64,000 nt of DNA from Paraburkholderia sp. PREW-6R (lineage in GTDB: Bacteria; Pseudomonadota; Gammaproteobacteria; Burkholderiales; Burkholderiaceae). How positions within the stretch are numbered: the first letter of the stretch is position 1; every line of letters begins with the position of its first letter. Location: assembly GCF_039621805.1 (NCBI RefSeq), contig NZ_CP155073.1, forward strand, positions 1,364,001 to 1,428,000, read 5' to 3'. The translations under genes and the position numbers were made by a program. Shown here piece by piece: positions 17,795 to 27,081 of the stretch. The notes below the pieces were generated by a model. The model saw nothing but the letters and a program-made list of their open reading frames with translations. It was not told the DNA's origin and did not search any database.

Positions 17795-19006
17795 ATGAGA
17801 GTGGCGATCGTGCACGACTGGCTCGTCGCACCTGACGGAGCGCAGACAGTGCTCGAACAGCTCATTCACTGCTATCCCGACGCCGACCTTTTCAGCCTTG
17901 TCGATTTCCTCGAAGACCGGCGGCCGCTCGGCGGCAAACCCGTTAAGACGTCATTCCTGCAACGCTTGCCGTTCGCGCGGCGCCGTTATCGCGCGTATTG
18001 GCCATGGGTGTCGCTCGCACTCGGGCAGTTCGATTTGTCGGCTTACGATCTGATCATTACGACGTCCGACGCGCTCGCGCCCGGCGTGATATGCGGTCCC
18101 AACCAGCTGCACGTGAATTACGCGCATTCACCGGCGCGTCATGCATGGGACCGGCAGCACGAGTATCTGCGCGAAGCGGGGCTGACTCATGGACCGAGGT
18201 CGTGGATCGCGCGCGTCGCGTTTCATTGTCTGCGCGGATGGCATGCGGATTCGGCCCAGGGCGTCGACCGGTTGATCGTGAATTCGCGCTTTGCCGCGCG
18301 TCGTTTGATGAAGACGCAGCGGCGCGCAGCAGCGGTCATAGCACCTCCGGTCGACGTGAAAGCATTCCGGTTGTGCACGCGTAAAGAAGACTTTTTTGTG
18401 GCAGTGTCGCGCGCGGTGCCGCATCAGCGTATCGATCTGATCGTCGACGCGTTCAACTCGACCCCGCATCGCCGGCTGGTCGTGATTGGCGACGCTGCGC
18501 GCATGGCGGCGCTTCGCGCGAAAGCGGGCCCGAATGTGACGATGCTCGGCGAGCAGTCGCGCGATGTGCTCAAAGATTACCTGCAACGTGCGCGCGCGCT
18601 GGTGTTTGCAGCCGAAGACTTCGATCCCGTGTTGCTCGAAGCGCAGGCGTGCGGCACGCCGGTCATTACGTTCGGCCGCGGTGGCGCGCTCGAAACAGTC
18701 GTGCCGCTCGGCGATGCCGGCCCAAGCGGCGTGTATTTCGGACAGCCAACTGTCGGGTCGCTGGTCGGCGCGATTGAACGATTCGAACAGAACCGCGAAT
18801 GGTTGACGCCCGCGGCATGCCGCGCTAATGCCGAGCGTTTTTCGGCGGCGGTGTTCCGGCGCGCGTTCATGCTGGAAATGACGCGCACGATCGCAGCGAC
18901 GGGATTGCGGCCCGCAACGCCCGAGTCGGCGGAAAGCGATACGCGCGGGAATGGTCGCGTGCATCGGCCTGTCGCGCAGGCGCACAAAGGCGGCCCGGAG
19001 TTTTAG
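17795..19006 (+). CDS. GT4-family glycosyltransferase
   Basis: A 403-residue GT-B-fold glycosyltransferase. It begins RVAIVHDWLVAPDGAQTVLEQL, and the C-terminal half has the donor-site motif FAAEDFDPVLLEAQACGTPVITF, with the EX7E-like spacing of group 1 transferases and a look of WbaZ-type mannosyltransferases. Sugar and acceptor cannot be read. The ATG at 17795 with GAGGGG upstream starts the domain; 14 further in-frame codons upstream are not conserved-looking. The nearby GT2 and priming transferase on the opposite strand suggest a role in exopolysaccharide or lipid-linked oligosaccharide assembly. Confidence 0.85.
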   Translation: MRVAIVHDWLVAPDGAQTVLEQLIHCYPDADLFSLVDFLEDRRPLGGKPVKTSFLQRLPFARRRYRAYWPWVSLALGQFDLSAYDLIITTSDALAPGVICGPNQLHVNYAHSPARHAWDRQHEYLREAGLTHGPRSWIARVAFHCLRGWHADSAQGVDRLIVNSRFAARRLMKTQRRAAAVIAPPVDVKAFRLCTRKEDFFVAVSRAVPHQRIDLIVDAFNSTPHRRLVVIGDAARMAALRAKAGPNVTMLGEQSRDVLKDYLQRARALVFAAEDFDPVLLEAQACGTPVITFGRGGALETVVPLGDAGPSGVYFGQPTVGSLVGAIERFEQNREWLTPAACRANAERFSAAVFRRAFMLEMTRTIAATGLRPATPESAESDTRGNGRVHRPVAQAHKGGPEF

Positions 19007-19550
19007 GTGCCGCTCGCGTGAGCGCCGTGGCGCGCGGTGCGCCGTAGTTGAAGCAAAAGTGGTGAAAGGCGGCGTGAACCGCCACCCGGATCGAGAAGTC
19101 GTCGGTTCCGGGTGACGAAGCCGCTGGTTGTAACGCAGTCAGCCGGAGAAGCCTTAACAAGTCGTACAAGCCTTAACAAGTCGTACAAGCCGTATCCAGT
19201 CATACCAGGCCGTTTTTACCATCCCGTTCGGCAGCTATCAGATCTGATTGGCCCGTCTCGTTTGCAGCTGGATCGCGCGCATCGCGCGTGAGGACCTGCA
19301 TGAAAACGCGTGGCCGATCGAGCGACGAAAGTCCTGCTGGACTTAAAAAGCGACATCCGGGGGCGCGCAATGCGCTGTTGACGCGGTATTCATTGGCGCA
19401 TGCACGCCTCACGTATGGCTATAACAACCTGGAGCAGACTTTCGCCGATGAAATCACCGTCGGCGATTCACTACAACAGGCTGTCGTGATTCGTCGTCGT
19501 GTATCAACACTCGCGAAGCACGACCTTTGGACGAGGAAGAACTTAAACTC
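19007..19550. other. Spacer between GT4 gene and higA-like gene
   Basis: 544 bp with no recognisable gene. It holds a 2 x 19-bp direct repeat (19150-19187). No HigB-like toxin is encoded in the position where one would normally precede higA. Confidence 0.6.
19150..19187. repeat. Two tandem copies of a 19-bp unit
   Basis: AGCCTTAACAAGTCGTACA occurs twice in exact succession (19150-19168 and 19169-19187), followed by a partial third copy AGCCGTA. Confidence 0.9.
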
Positions 19551-19973
19551 ATGAACGCCGATCGCCTTCCGGGAAAGTTTCCCGACATCGCTCACAACTG
19601 GGTAGCGTTGCAAAGCCAGTTGCCGATCAAACCCATTCGCACGGAAGAGGACTATCAGCAGATGGTGCAGATCGCCAACTCGCTTTCCGACCATCTGAAC
19701 GGTAAAGGAGATGATCCGCTTGCTGATCTTTTTGCAATCCTGACAGATCTGATCGAGCGGTGGGAAGTGCAGAATGTGAAGGTCCCGAAAGCAGAGCCGC
19801 GCGAAGTGCTGCGCTATTTGCTGGAAACGAACAACCTCAAGCAGAAGGATCTGATCGGAATCGCGTCGCCGACCGTAGTGAGCGACATTCTCGCCGGGCG
19901 GCGGGCGATCAGCAAAAAAGTGGCAAAGGCGCTCGCCGTGCGGTTTCATACCGACGTCAGCGCGTTTCTGTAA
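19551..19973 (+). CDS. HigA-like antitoxin / XRE-type regulator (no partner toxin seen)
   Basis: A 140-residue protein resembling HigA (COG5499). The N-terminal part contains PIRTEEDYQQMVQIANSL and DPLADLFAILTDLIERWE, typical of the family; the C-terminal helix-turn-helix is VLRYLLETNNLKQKDLIG with PTVVSDILAGRRAISK. HigA antitoxins bind their own promoter and neutralise the HigB mRNA interferase. No HigB frame is present in the 544 bp upstream or just downstream, so it is an orphan or a recruited regulator. The ATG at 19551 is preceded by GAGGAAG at 11 bases; an in-frame TTG at 19527 is possible. A terminator follows. Confidence 0.82.
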   Translation: MNADRLPGKFPDIAHNWVALQSQLPIKPIRTEEDYQQMVQIANSLSDHLNGKGDDPLADLFAILTDLIERWEVQNVKVPKAEPREVLRYLLETNNLKQKDLIGIASPTVVSDILAGRRAISKKVAKALAVRFHTDVSAFL

Positions 19974-19983
19974 TAGGTGTTGT

Positions 19984-20026
19984 GTAGCGCGCGGCTTCAT
20001 GCCGCGCACTACGCTCACCTTTTTTT
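19984..20026 (+). terminator. Terminator after higA-like gene
   Basis: GTAG-C-GCGCGGC pairs with GCCGCGC-A-CTAC (one mismatch, loop TTCAT), followed after 7 bases by a run of eight T. It separates higA from the convergent GT2 gene. Confidence 0.75.
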
Positions 20027-20066
20027 CTTATGTGGTCTCCTCGCGTACAGCGAGTCTACTGAACGG

Positions 20067-21020
20067 TCAACGGACCGCTTCCTGCCAGGCGCCGCGCATC
20101 GCGCGCAACCCCACTCTCCATTTCCTGAGCGCAAGCGCAAGGCCGCCTTTTTCGAACGCAAGCGACAAAGCGCGCACAAACCCCGGATTCGCACGGTCGC
20201 CGATCAGCGTCGAATAGAGGATGAACGCAAGACGGCCGGCGGGCGTCAGATATTCGCACAGGATCAGCCGAAGATTGAACGACGCGTTGTAAAAGGCGGC
20301 GTCGTTGAACGTGAGGCGCTGATCGTCCTCGTTGCGCGGATCGGGAAAATGCTCGACGAGCAGCGCAGGATCATAGATCAACGTCCAGCCGCGGCGTTGC
20401 ATATTCAGGCTGAAGGCCATCTCGCAGTGCGTCTGTGCGCCAGTGCCGCGCAGGCGCGCGTCGAAGCGCTGGGAGCCGATCGCATTGCGCCGGAACGCCA
20501 TGTTCACGCCCTTGAGCACCTGCACCTTGCGCGCCTTTCCGTGGCCGATATGGTGATTGCCGATCGTGCGGCCGTACCAGCGCACGAGTCCGACGCGCGG
20601 CTTCTTGCCCTCCAGCACGCCATTGCGCTGATGCACGATATCCCGTCCGCCCAGACCACCAAGCTCGGGATGATGCCGGAATGCACGTGAAATTCGCGCA
20701 ATCCAGTCGGGGTGGGGCGCCGCGTCGTCCTCGGTGAAGCACAACACGTCTCCGGTTGCGCTTTCGATGCCGAGGTTGTAGGCCGCCACCACGCCGGGCT
20801 TATGCAAGAGCACGAGCCAGCGGCGCGGGTCAGGACGGTTGGCTTCGCGGGTGCGCAGCCAGTCGAGCGTCGCATAATCGTCGTGGCGCGCGACCACGAT
20901 CACCTCGTCGGCACGGCGCTTCTGCGCGTCGAGCGCGGCGAGGCAGCGCGCGAGGTCAGCGGTACGGCGGTAGGTGGGCACGATCACGGAGACTTTCACT
21001 TGCGGTTCCCGTATCGGCAT
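20067..21020 (-). CDS. GT2-family glycosyltransferase
   Basis: A 317-residue GT-A-fold glycosyltransferase. KVSVIVPTYRRTADLARCL opens the nucleotide-sugar domain, CFTEDDAAPHPDW supplies the DXD-like metal site (EDD, near residue 97) and GVNMAFRRNAI the acceptor region. A hydrophobic stretch near the C-terminus (LILCEYLTPAGRLAFILY) suggests membrane association. Its ATG is 2 bp after the stop of the priming transferase (TGACCATG), so the two are translationally coupled and probably act in the same pathway. Sugar specificity is unknown. Confidence 0.88.
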   Translation of the reverse strand: MPIREPQVKVSVIVPTYRRTADLARCLAALDAQKRRADEVIVVARHDDYATLDWLRTREANRPDPRRWLVLLHKPGVVAAYNLGIESATGDVLCFTEDDAAPHPDWIARISRAFRHHPELGGLGGRDIVHQRNGVLEGKKPRVGLVRWYGRTIGNHHIGHGKARKVQVLKGVNMAFRRNAIGSQRFDARLRGTGAQTHCEMAFSLNMQRRGWTLIYDPALLVEHFPDPRNEDDQRLTFNDAAFYNASFNLRLILCEYLTPAGRLAFILYSTLIGDRANPGFVRALSLAFEKGGLALALRKWRVGLRAMRGAWQEAVR

Positions 21021-21022
21021 GG

Positions 21023-22408
21023 TCAGAACGCGTTGCGGCCAACGAAGCCCTTGAAGATCGTGATGAAAACAATCTTCATGTCGAACCAGAACGACCAGTT
21101 GTGGATGTAGAACAGGTCGAACTTCACACGCGCTTCCATTTTCTCGACTTTGGTCGTGGCGCCGCGATAACCGTTGACCTGTGCCCAGCCCGTGATGCCC
21201 GGCTTGATCCGGTAACGATGCATGTAGCCATACACCTGATCCTTGTACAGGTCATCGTGTTCGACGGCATGTGGACGTGGACCGACGACGGACATCTGAC
21301 CGAGCAGCACGTTGAGGAACTGCGGCAATTCGTCGAGACTGGTGCGTCGCATGAAAGCACCGAGTTTCGTCACCCGCGTATCGTTTCGCGTGGCCTGAGT
21401 GATCTGACCGTGCGCTTCCTGGTGAACCGACATCGAGCGGAACTTGTAGATTCCGAATGGCTGGCCGTCCACCCCCTTGCGGGTCTGGCGGAAGAAGACC
21501 GGTCCGGGCGAGGTCGCCTTGATGCCGATCGCAAGCGCGACGAACACCGGCGACAGCGCAAGCAGTGCGACCGCAGCGAAAAGGCGATCAAAAATCAGCT
21601 TCGGCCACATCTGCGGCGACGATATCGGCGTTGCGCTCAGGTTGAGCGTGGGGAGCCCGACGACATCAACAAGACCATGACTGAAGAGCGACAGGCCGCG
21701 CACGTCCGGAATGAAACGCAGATTCACGAAGTCGTTGCGGAAGATACGCGTGAAGCGATAGATCGTATGCTCCTGGGAGAGCGGCAACGCGAGCCACACT
21801 TCATTCACGCGCTCGTTGCGCACCTTGTCGACGAACGCATTCAGATCGGTCAACACAGGCAGACGGTTCAGACGTACGCCGGTTGAATGAGTACCTTCCA
21901 CGCTGGTATCGAGCATGCAGACCGGTTTGAAGCCGGCTTGCGGCGCGTGCTCGAGATGGGCGAGCAGCGTGCGCGAAAAGCCCGGTGCGCCGACGATTGC
22001 CACAGTGCGATGATTCATTCCATGCCGGCGCACGATGCGCAGCGCGACGTGCACGACACACTTGGTCGCGATGATCAGCGCGCCGGAGATCAGCGTCGAA
22101 TAGCCAAACCACAAACGCGAGACCGCATCCATCCGATGCAGCGTGAACGCGAGCACGAGCGCGGCAGCCACCACGGTCATCCATGCGGCGGCCACGCGTA
22201 CGAGCATCGACATGAGCGCCTTGCCGCGCCATGGCTCATACACCCCAAAACCGGGGAACAGCAGTAACACAAGCACGCAGTTGAATGCGATCAGCAGACG
22301 TTCGGTATCCGATAAAGCTATCGGGATCGAAAATCGCATCCAGTGAGCGAGCAGCCCTCCCGCAATCACGAAGAGTGCGTCGAGGAAACGTGCAGTATTC
22401 CTGAACAT
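21023..22408 (-). CDS. Undecaprenyl-phosphate sugar (glucose-type) phosphotransferase
   Basis: A 461-residue priming enzyme of the WcaJ/WbaP type, which transfers sugar-1-phosphate from UDP-sugar to undecaprenyl phosphate to start exopolysaccharide repeat assembly. Four or five N-terminal membrane segments and a CoA-binding-like middle region (HRTVAIVGAPGFSRTLL) precede the catalytic domain: KLIFDRLFAAVALLALS, SPGPVFFRQTRKG, KFRSM, RRTSLDELPQ and GQMSVVGPRPH. The ATG at 22408 with GGTGGAG upstream is preferred; an in-frame GTG at 22420 is the alternative. No flippase, polymerase or export gene is nearby. Confidence 0.92.
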   Translation of the reverse strand: MFRNTARFLDALFVIAGGLLAHWMRFSIPIALSDTERLLIAFNCVLVLLLFPGFGVYEPWRGKALMSMLVRVAAAWMTVVAAALVLAFTLHRMDAVSRLWFGYSTLISGALIIATKCVVHVALRIVRRHGMNHRTVAIVGAPGFSRTLLAHLEHAPQAGFKPVCMLDTSVEGTHSTGVRLNRLPVLTDLNAFVDKVRNERVNEVWLALPLSQEHTIYRFTRIFRNDFVNLRFIPDVRGLSLFSHGLVDVVGLPTLNLSATPISSPQMWPKLIFDRLFAAVALLALSPVFVALAIGIKATSPGPVFFRQTRKGVDGQPFGIYKFRSMSVHQEAHGQITQATRNDTRVTKLGAFMRRTSLDELPQFLNVLLGQMSVVGPRPHAVEHDDLYKDQVYGYMHRYRIKPGITGWAQVNGYRGATTKVEKMEARVKFDLFYIHNWSFWFDMKIVFITIFKGFVGRNAF

Positions 22409-22443
22409 GGTGGACTCCACCCAGTCGTTGAGCGAAGTAGTTG

Positions 22444-23178
22444 TTATTCGACGGTCTCAGCCTGACGAAGACGCGGCAGAAGGCGGTCGAACTCACGCTT
22501 GACCAGACCGTAGCATTCGCACGCGCGGGCTTCGAGGCCTTTGCGGTCGAGGACCTTGATACGGCCGCGGCTGTGATGAATCAGACCTTCGTCGTGCAGC
22601 TTGCCGGCCGCCTCGGTGATCCCTTCGCGGCGCACGCCCAGCATGTCGGCGATCAGCTGTTGGGTAACCGTCAGTTCGTTCGACGCGACGCGGTCCACTT
22701 CGATCAGCAACCAGCGGCACAGTTGCTTGTTCAGCGCGTGATGGCGATTGCAGGCGGCAGTTTGCGCGACTTGCGTGAGCAGGGCGTGCATATAAAGCAG
22801 CATCAGACGGCGCAGGAAGTCGGAGCGCGCGAATTGCTGTTTAAGCGCCTGTGCGCTCATCCGGTAAGCGAAGCCGGCGCATTGCACCTGAACGCGGTTC
22901 GGCATGGTCTCGCCGCCCGTCAGAACCGGCACACCCGTCATGCCTTCACGGCCCACTGCGGCGATTTCGACCGAGCTGCCGTCTTCCATCGTCGAAAGCA
23001 TGGAAATGATGGCCGTGGTCGGGAAATAAACGTGATGAATGCGTTGACCGGAGTCACACAACAACTGTTCGGTGCGGAGATGAACCAGTTCGAGATGGGG
23101 AGCCAAAGCTTGCCATTCGTGTGACGGCAAAGCGCCGAGCAAATGGTTTCCGTGCAGATCTGATTGAAGTGTCAACAT
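22444..23178 (-). CDS. Crp/Fnr-family transcriptional regulator
   Basis: A 244-residue regulator: an N-terminal cyclic-nucleotide-binding-like domain (LLCDSGQRIHHVYFPTTAII, then SVEIAAVGREGMTGVPVLTGG) and a C-terminal winged helix (ELTVTQQLIADMLGVRREGI). No cysteine cluster like that of Fnr is seen, and the cAMP-contacting Arg/Ser pattern of Crp is not clear, so the effector is uncertain. ATG at 23178 with GCGAGGA upstream; the open frame extends 82 codons more but through a non-coding-looking leader. It precedes the priming transferase by 35 bp on the same strand and may control the polysaccharide genes. Confidence 0.9.
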   Translation of the reverse strand: MLTLQSDLHGNHLLGALPSHEWQALAPHLELVHLRTEQLLCDSGQRIHHVYFPTTAIISMLSTMEDGSSVEIAAVGREGMTGVPVLTGGETMPNRVQVQCAGFAYRMSAQALKQQFARSDFLRRLMLLYMHALLTQVAQTAACNRHHALNKQLCRWLLIEVDRVASNELTVTQQLIADMLGVRREGITEAAGKLHDEGLIHHSRGRIKVLDRKGLEARACECYGLVKREFDRLLPRLRQAETVE

Positions 23179-25087
23179 GTTCGGTCCTCGCGTGAAGCCC
23201 GCCGTCTGGCGTAGCTTCCTGTTTTTGATCCGGCGCCTGCATCCCTTGGTATTGACTTGCTGCCTGGCGAGCAGCGAAGGATGAACAGGACCGGCCCCGT
23301 ATTGGCCTGACGTATCGCCGCCGTTCTTATTGCTTTCGTCAACGGCGACACGGTGCTGCGAACTCTTATTAGCGAGGACTATGCCAACGATAGGGAAAAC
23401 GAGTGCTGGTGCGGCGCAGCGCACAAAACCTTAGCGGCGCGCGAAGGTAAACGCGGCTTTTTGTTTCAAATCTGTACAGCGCCAATCTGGCGTACCTGCG
23501 GGCGGCAACGTATTTTTATTTGATGCAAGTCCTTGATGATATTGACCTGGCGGGTGCCAGGCAGCGCTTTGAATCGGGTGTTACGGCATTGAATCGGCAT
23601 TCTTGAGTGCCATTTCATGCGGCGTCCGGAGTGTGCCGGATTTGATTCAGATGTGTTCAGCGGCTTTTGTTCGATGCCGCACTGTTCGCATTTTTGAATG
23701 CCATGACCCACTCGAGCGTTGCCCTTGATCGAGCCGTGCCATCGCACAACCCGCATCTGCTGCCCGCTATCGCGAGATTTTTCACCGCTCGCAAACGGTT
23801 GGCCAGCGCATATAGACGTTACCCGGCGGAAATTGGCGGATATCGCATCGACTGAGCGCGTACTGGCGAGGCAAGTCATACGTGTTGCATTGGCCGTTGC
23901 GCCTCGGGTTGGATGCGCGCACAACGAAATCGTTTGCGACCCGTTGCTTCGCGTGATCGGCGTCGCTAAACAGTTGCCGTTGCGCCCTCTGGATACAGAA
24001 GATTGCTGCCGGGGATGAGCGGCGCATGCCATACGCGATGTCCAAAGCGTTCAATTCTGGCTGTTCGAAAACATCATTCAAGAGGAGGACTCGCCTCTCC
24101 GCGCAACGCAAAACGCGGTACATCTGACAGTTTCACTCGCGGGCTCAATCGAGTCTCCGGTAAAAAGTGGCCGCCTGAATCTATCTCCGCAACTTTGCAT
24201 TCGTCACGATGTTTGCCGCGTTTCGCGATGCCCTTCGACAGAAACGTCTCGTCGCTGATACGTGATGCAAATCTGTACACTCGGGCCGCGTTTTTTGCTT
24301 CACCCGATTACGCAGACATCACACGAATAGCCATCATCAGATGCACGTCATGAAGCTGCCACGTTGCGACTTTATCTTCGGAAGGGCTTCGTGCATGTAC
24401 GGTAGCCGTCGTTGCACTTGTGGCACTTGCGGCGCATGAGACCAGCGTGAGTGTTTCGTCAGTGCTTAAAGACGAAGGGCGCCCGCCGCGTTTTTAACGA
24501 TGCGCTCGCTTCGTAGGCTCGGCGAGAAATCGCGAAACGTAGCGCAGACGAAACAGCGCAGCTTGCGCAGGCGCAAACGGGGATGTCTGCGAATCACATC
24601 CCGTCTTAAGGAAGTGCGGCGACGTGCGTCGCGCGCATTGCACTCACGACAAGTGGCGAGTACAAAGCCGCCACGGTGGCGTTTTTGAACGCATGCCGAT
24701 TGCGCCGCCTCTTCGAAATCTTCATGACTTCCGGTCGCGCGTGTTGTGATGCGACAGGTTTATCGTTTGCGTCTACGGCACCTAGCGCAAGCGACCTGTC
24801 TGGGACATCCCGGCGGGAAGTAGCTCCGACCGATTCGAACCACGGCCCAGTATTTTTTGGCTGCCTCGTCGCAGTCCTGATTATCACTGTCGGATCGAAC
24901 CGGGAATTCGGTGTTGGACAGCCCGGCTTCAAGATCGGCAACCCCTGGCGTCAGTGCGATGCCGCACTGAAACACCGGTAGCCGGCACGTACCGTGTAGC
25001 CATGAGAAGAGGCCGGCGCATCGAGCCAGGCCACCGAGGCCTTTCGAATGCAGGCTTCGCCGAACTCCTTTATCGCTGGGGAACGTA
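23179..25087. other. 1.9-kb stretch without recognisable genes
   Basis: Several open frames of 60-190 codons occur on both strands, but none resembles a known family, has a convincing ribosome-binding site or shows the strong G/C third-position bias of the neighbours. Two lines I counted (23521-23640) are 55 percent GC against up to 72 percent in neighbouring coding lines. The left end must include the promoter of the Crp/Fnr gene. The 12-mer CAAATCTGTACA appears twice (near 23466 and 24268). It may be decayed DNA or a large regulatory/ncRNA region. Confidence 0.6.
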
Positions 25088-25621
25088 ATGAACTGGAAAA
25101 CGCTGGAATTCGATCAGCTCTCGGCACGCGAGTTGTATCTGATCATGCGGGCGCGCAGTGCGGTATTCGTCGTCGAGCAGTCGCACGTGTGTCTTGACGC
25201 GGACGGCCGCGACGAAGATTCGCTTCACGTATTCGCAGTGGAGGACATGGCGCGGCCCATGCCTGTGCTCGCTTATGCACGCGTCCAACCGGGCGACGCG
25301 GAAGATCCGGAGATCACGATCGACAAGATACTGACCAGTCCATTGCGACGCGGCGACGGCACAGCTGAGTTGCTGATCGAACGGGTGCTGCAGGCAGTCG
25401 CCGAGCGTTGGCCGGGACGTGCAGTGCGTGTGAGCGCGCCGTCCGGGTTGCGCAGCTTCTACGAGCAGTTTGGGTTTCGCAAGACGGAAGGGCCGTACCT
25501 CGAGCACGGCGTTCCGTTTATCGGCCTGACGCGCCAGGTCCGCAGCGGTCAGCCGTTTTTCGGCGCGCGGCGTCGCGAACGCGACGGGGCGTCGCTCGTC
25601 AATACGTTCGAAATGTTGTAA
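25088..25621 (+). CDS. GNAT-family N-acetyltransferase, ElaA-like
   Basis: A 177-residue protein starting MNWKTLEFDQLSARELYLIM, with RSAVFVVEQ, LAYARVQPG, RRGDGTAELLIERVL (acetyl-CoA-binding loop) and YEQFGFRKTEGPYLEHGVPF, all typical of ElaA-type acetyltransferases. Acetyl-CoA would be the donor; the acceptor is unknown. The ATG is preceded by GGGGAACGTA. It stands alone between two AT-richer spacers; the last 20 residues are extra compared with ElaA (about 153 aa). Confidence 0.88.
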   Translation: MNWKTLEFDQLSARELYLIMRARSAVFVVEQSHVCLDADGRDEDSLHVFAVEDMARPMPVLAYARVQPGDAEDPEITIDKILTSPLRRGDGTAELLIERVLQAVAERWPGRAVRVSAPSGLRSFYEQFGFRKTEGPYLEHGVPFIGLTRQVRSGQPFFGARRRERDGASLVNTFEML

Positions 25622-26157
25622 AGACTGGTGGGGGGCGGCGCGCGTGGGTAGCCTGGATATTAGGCAGGATACCGTACGAATGGCTTGATTGCTTCACCGC
25701 TGCGCTTTGCTGAACGCGCAATAAAAGATGATCGCGCAGAAGGCGCGGATCAGAATCGAATCGTTTTCTCGCGCCGGCCAGCAGCGCTCGCCACTCGAAT
25801 GATTTCGCCTCGAGGCGATCGGACGTTTTCCGCCCCAGTTTTTTTCCGCCACTGGGTAGCCACCCGTTAGGGTCAGTCAGACAAATCGCGCGATTACGTG
25901 CGTCTTCGCACGATGCAAATCTGGTTAGACAGGCACCCTTCAGAGGCAAGCTTGAAGGCCCGTCGGAATGTGTCGCGTTTCATGAAAGAAACAATTCTTC
26001 AGAGGGATAACCCTGTCAGGAAGTTTCCCAACTGGCGCAACCGTTTTGAAGCTAGCAACGTATCGTAAAAAAACCAGAAGCACATAAACAACGACACAAA
26101 AGGGCCGCTTCATCAACAGGCTACGCGGGGGAAAACACCGCTTCGGGGAGAGTGTCA
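25622..26157. other. Spacer between GNAT and GntR genes
   Basis: 536 bp, AT-rich towards the right (for example around 26040-26110). No gene supported. It probably holds the promoter of the GntR gene; I could not define -35/-10 elements with confidence. Confidence 0.55.
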
Positions 26158-26877
26158 ATGGAACAGGCAAACAAAGACCGATCACTGGTCAGCAAAGTGA
26201 TGGACGGGCTCGTCACGGGCATCGTCGAAGAGAAGTACGGCGCCATCCTGCCGCCGCAGGATGTGTTGTCCAAGGAGTTCGACGTCAGCCGCACCGTCAT
26301 GCGCGAGGCGCTGTCGATGCTGCTCGCGCGGGACATGCTGGACGTCCGCCCAAAAATCGGCACGCGTATCCGGCCGATGAGCGATTGGCGCATGATCGAC
26401 GAAGACGTCGTGAACTGGCGTTTTCGCGCGAAGCCCGATCCGCTGTTTCTGCGTGACGTGATCGAGTTTCGGATTCTGATCGAACCGCGCGCGTCGGCGC
26501 AGGCGGCCACGCGTGGCAGCGTCGCGGACGTCGCGGCGATTCGCGAAGCGTTCGAAGCGTTTCGCCAGATCCGTCCGAGCGAACCGGGCTATCAGGAAGC
26601 GGATGAACTGTTCCATGAGCGCGTCGTCGTCGCGAGCGGCAACCAGTTTTTCATGCAGATGGCTGCGATCATTCGCGGCGCGCTGTCCACAGTCAATCCG
26701 ATCGTCAAGGGCAATGACGGCTTGTGGGAAACGGCAGTGGAGTCGCATCGCCGCGTGGTCGAAGCCATCGAGCGGCATGATCCGAAAGAGGCTGAAAGGG
26801 CGTCGCTCGCGATGATCGACTACACGGCGGAAGAAGTCAGCGGCAAGCTGTCCGCTGAACCGCCTGCGCGCGGCTAG
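26158..26877 (+). CDS. GntR-family regulator, FadR/FCD subfamily
   Basis: A 239-residue regulator. The winged helix is at residues 10-75 (LPPQDVLSKEFDVSRTVMREALSML, then VRPKIGTRIRP) and the all-helical FCD ligand domain follows (VIEFRILIEPRASAQAA, ELFHERVVVASGN, ESHRRVVEAIERHD), including the His residues that bind metal in this fold. Members sense organic acids or sugar acids. GGGGAG lies 7 bases before the ATG at 26158; a GTG at 26152 is a weaker option. The next gene is an oxidoreductase on the same strand, 204 bp away, a possible target. Confidence 0.9.
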   Translation: MEQANKDRSLVSKVMDGLVTGIVEEKYGAILPPQDVLSKEFDVSRTVMREALSMLLARDMLDVRPKIGTRIRPMSDWRMIDEDVVNWRFRAKPDPLFLRDVIEFRILIEPRASAQAATRGSVADVAAIREAFEAFRQIRPSEPGYQEADELFHERVVVASGNQFFMQMAAIIRGALSTVNPIVKGNDGLWETAVESHRRVVEAIERHDPKEAERASLAMIDYTAEEVSGKLSAEPPARG

Positions 26878-27002
26878 GGGCGTCCTGACCGGCCCGCTAG
26901 TCTCGCCGGCAGCCACAGGTATGAACCGGTGCGTTCCGACGCGCGCCGGGCCTGCCCGATTGCCGGCATTCCTATGCAAGGTTCTTCGCATGCGGTTCGA
27001 CG

Positions 27003-27038
27003 CGCGCGAACGTCGCCCTGAGCGACGCCGTTCGCGCG
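27003..27038. repeat. Hairpin in the leader of the Gfo/Idh/MocA gene
   Basis: CGCGCGAACG plus TCGC pairs with GCGA plus CGTTCGCGCG (3-base bulge, 5-base loop), about 43 bp before the ATG at 27082. It could be a terminator of the GntR gene without T-tract, an operator or a structured leader. Confidence 0.55.
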
Positions 27039-27081
27039 ACAATAGCCGCTGCCCTGAACTGCATGGAACCTGAAAGAAACG

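Noticed and set aside
19288..19554. 88-codon frame before higA, considered as HigB toxin
   Set aside because: Lacks the HigB/RelE pattern and a ribosome-binding site, and overlaps the higA start region in another frame.
23466..24032. 188-codon minus-strand frame in the gene desert
   Set aside because: Ser/Arg-rich, no motif, no ribosome-binding site, not consistent with the codon bias of neighbouring genes.
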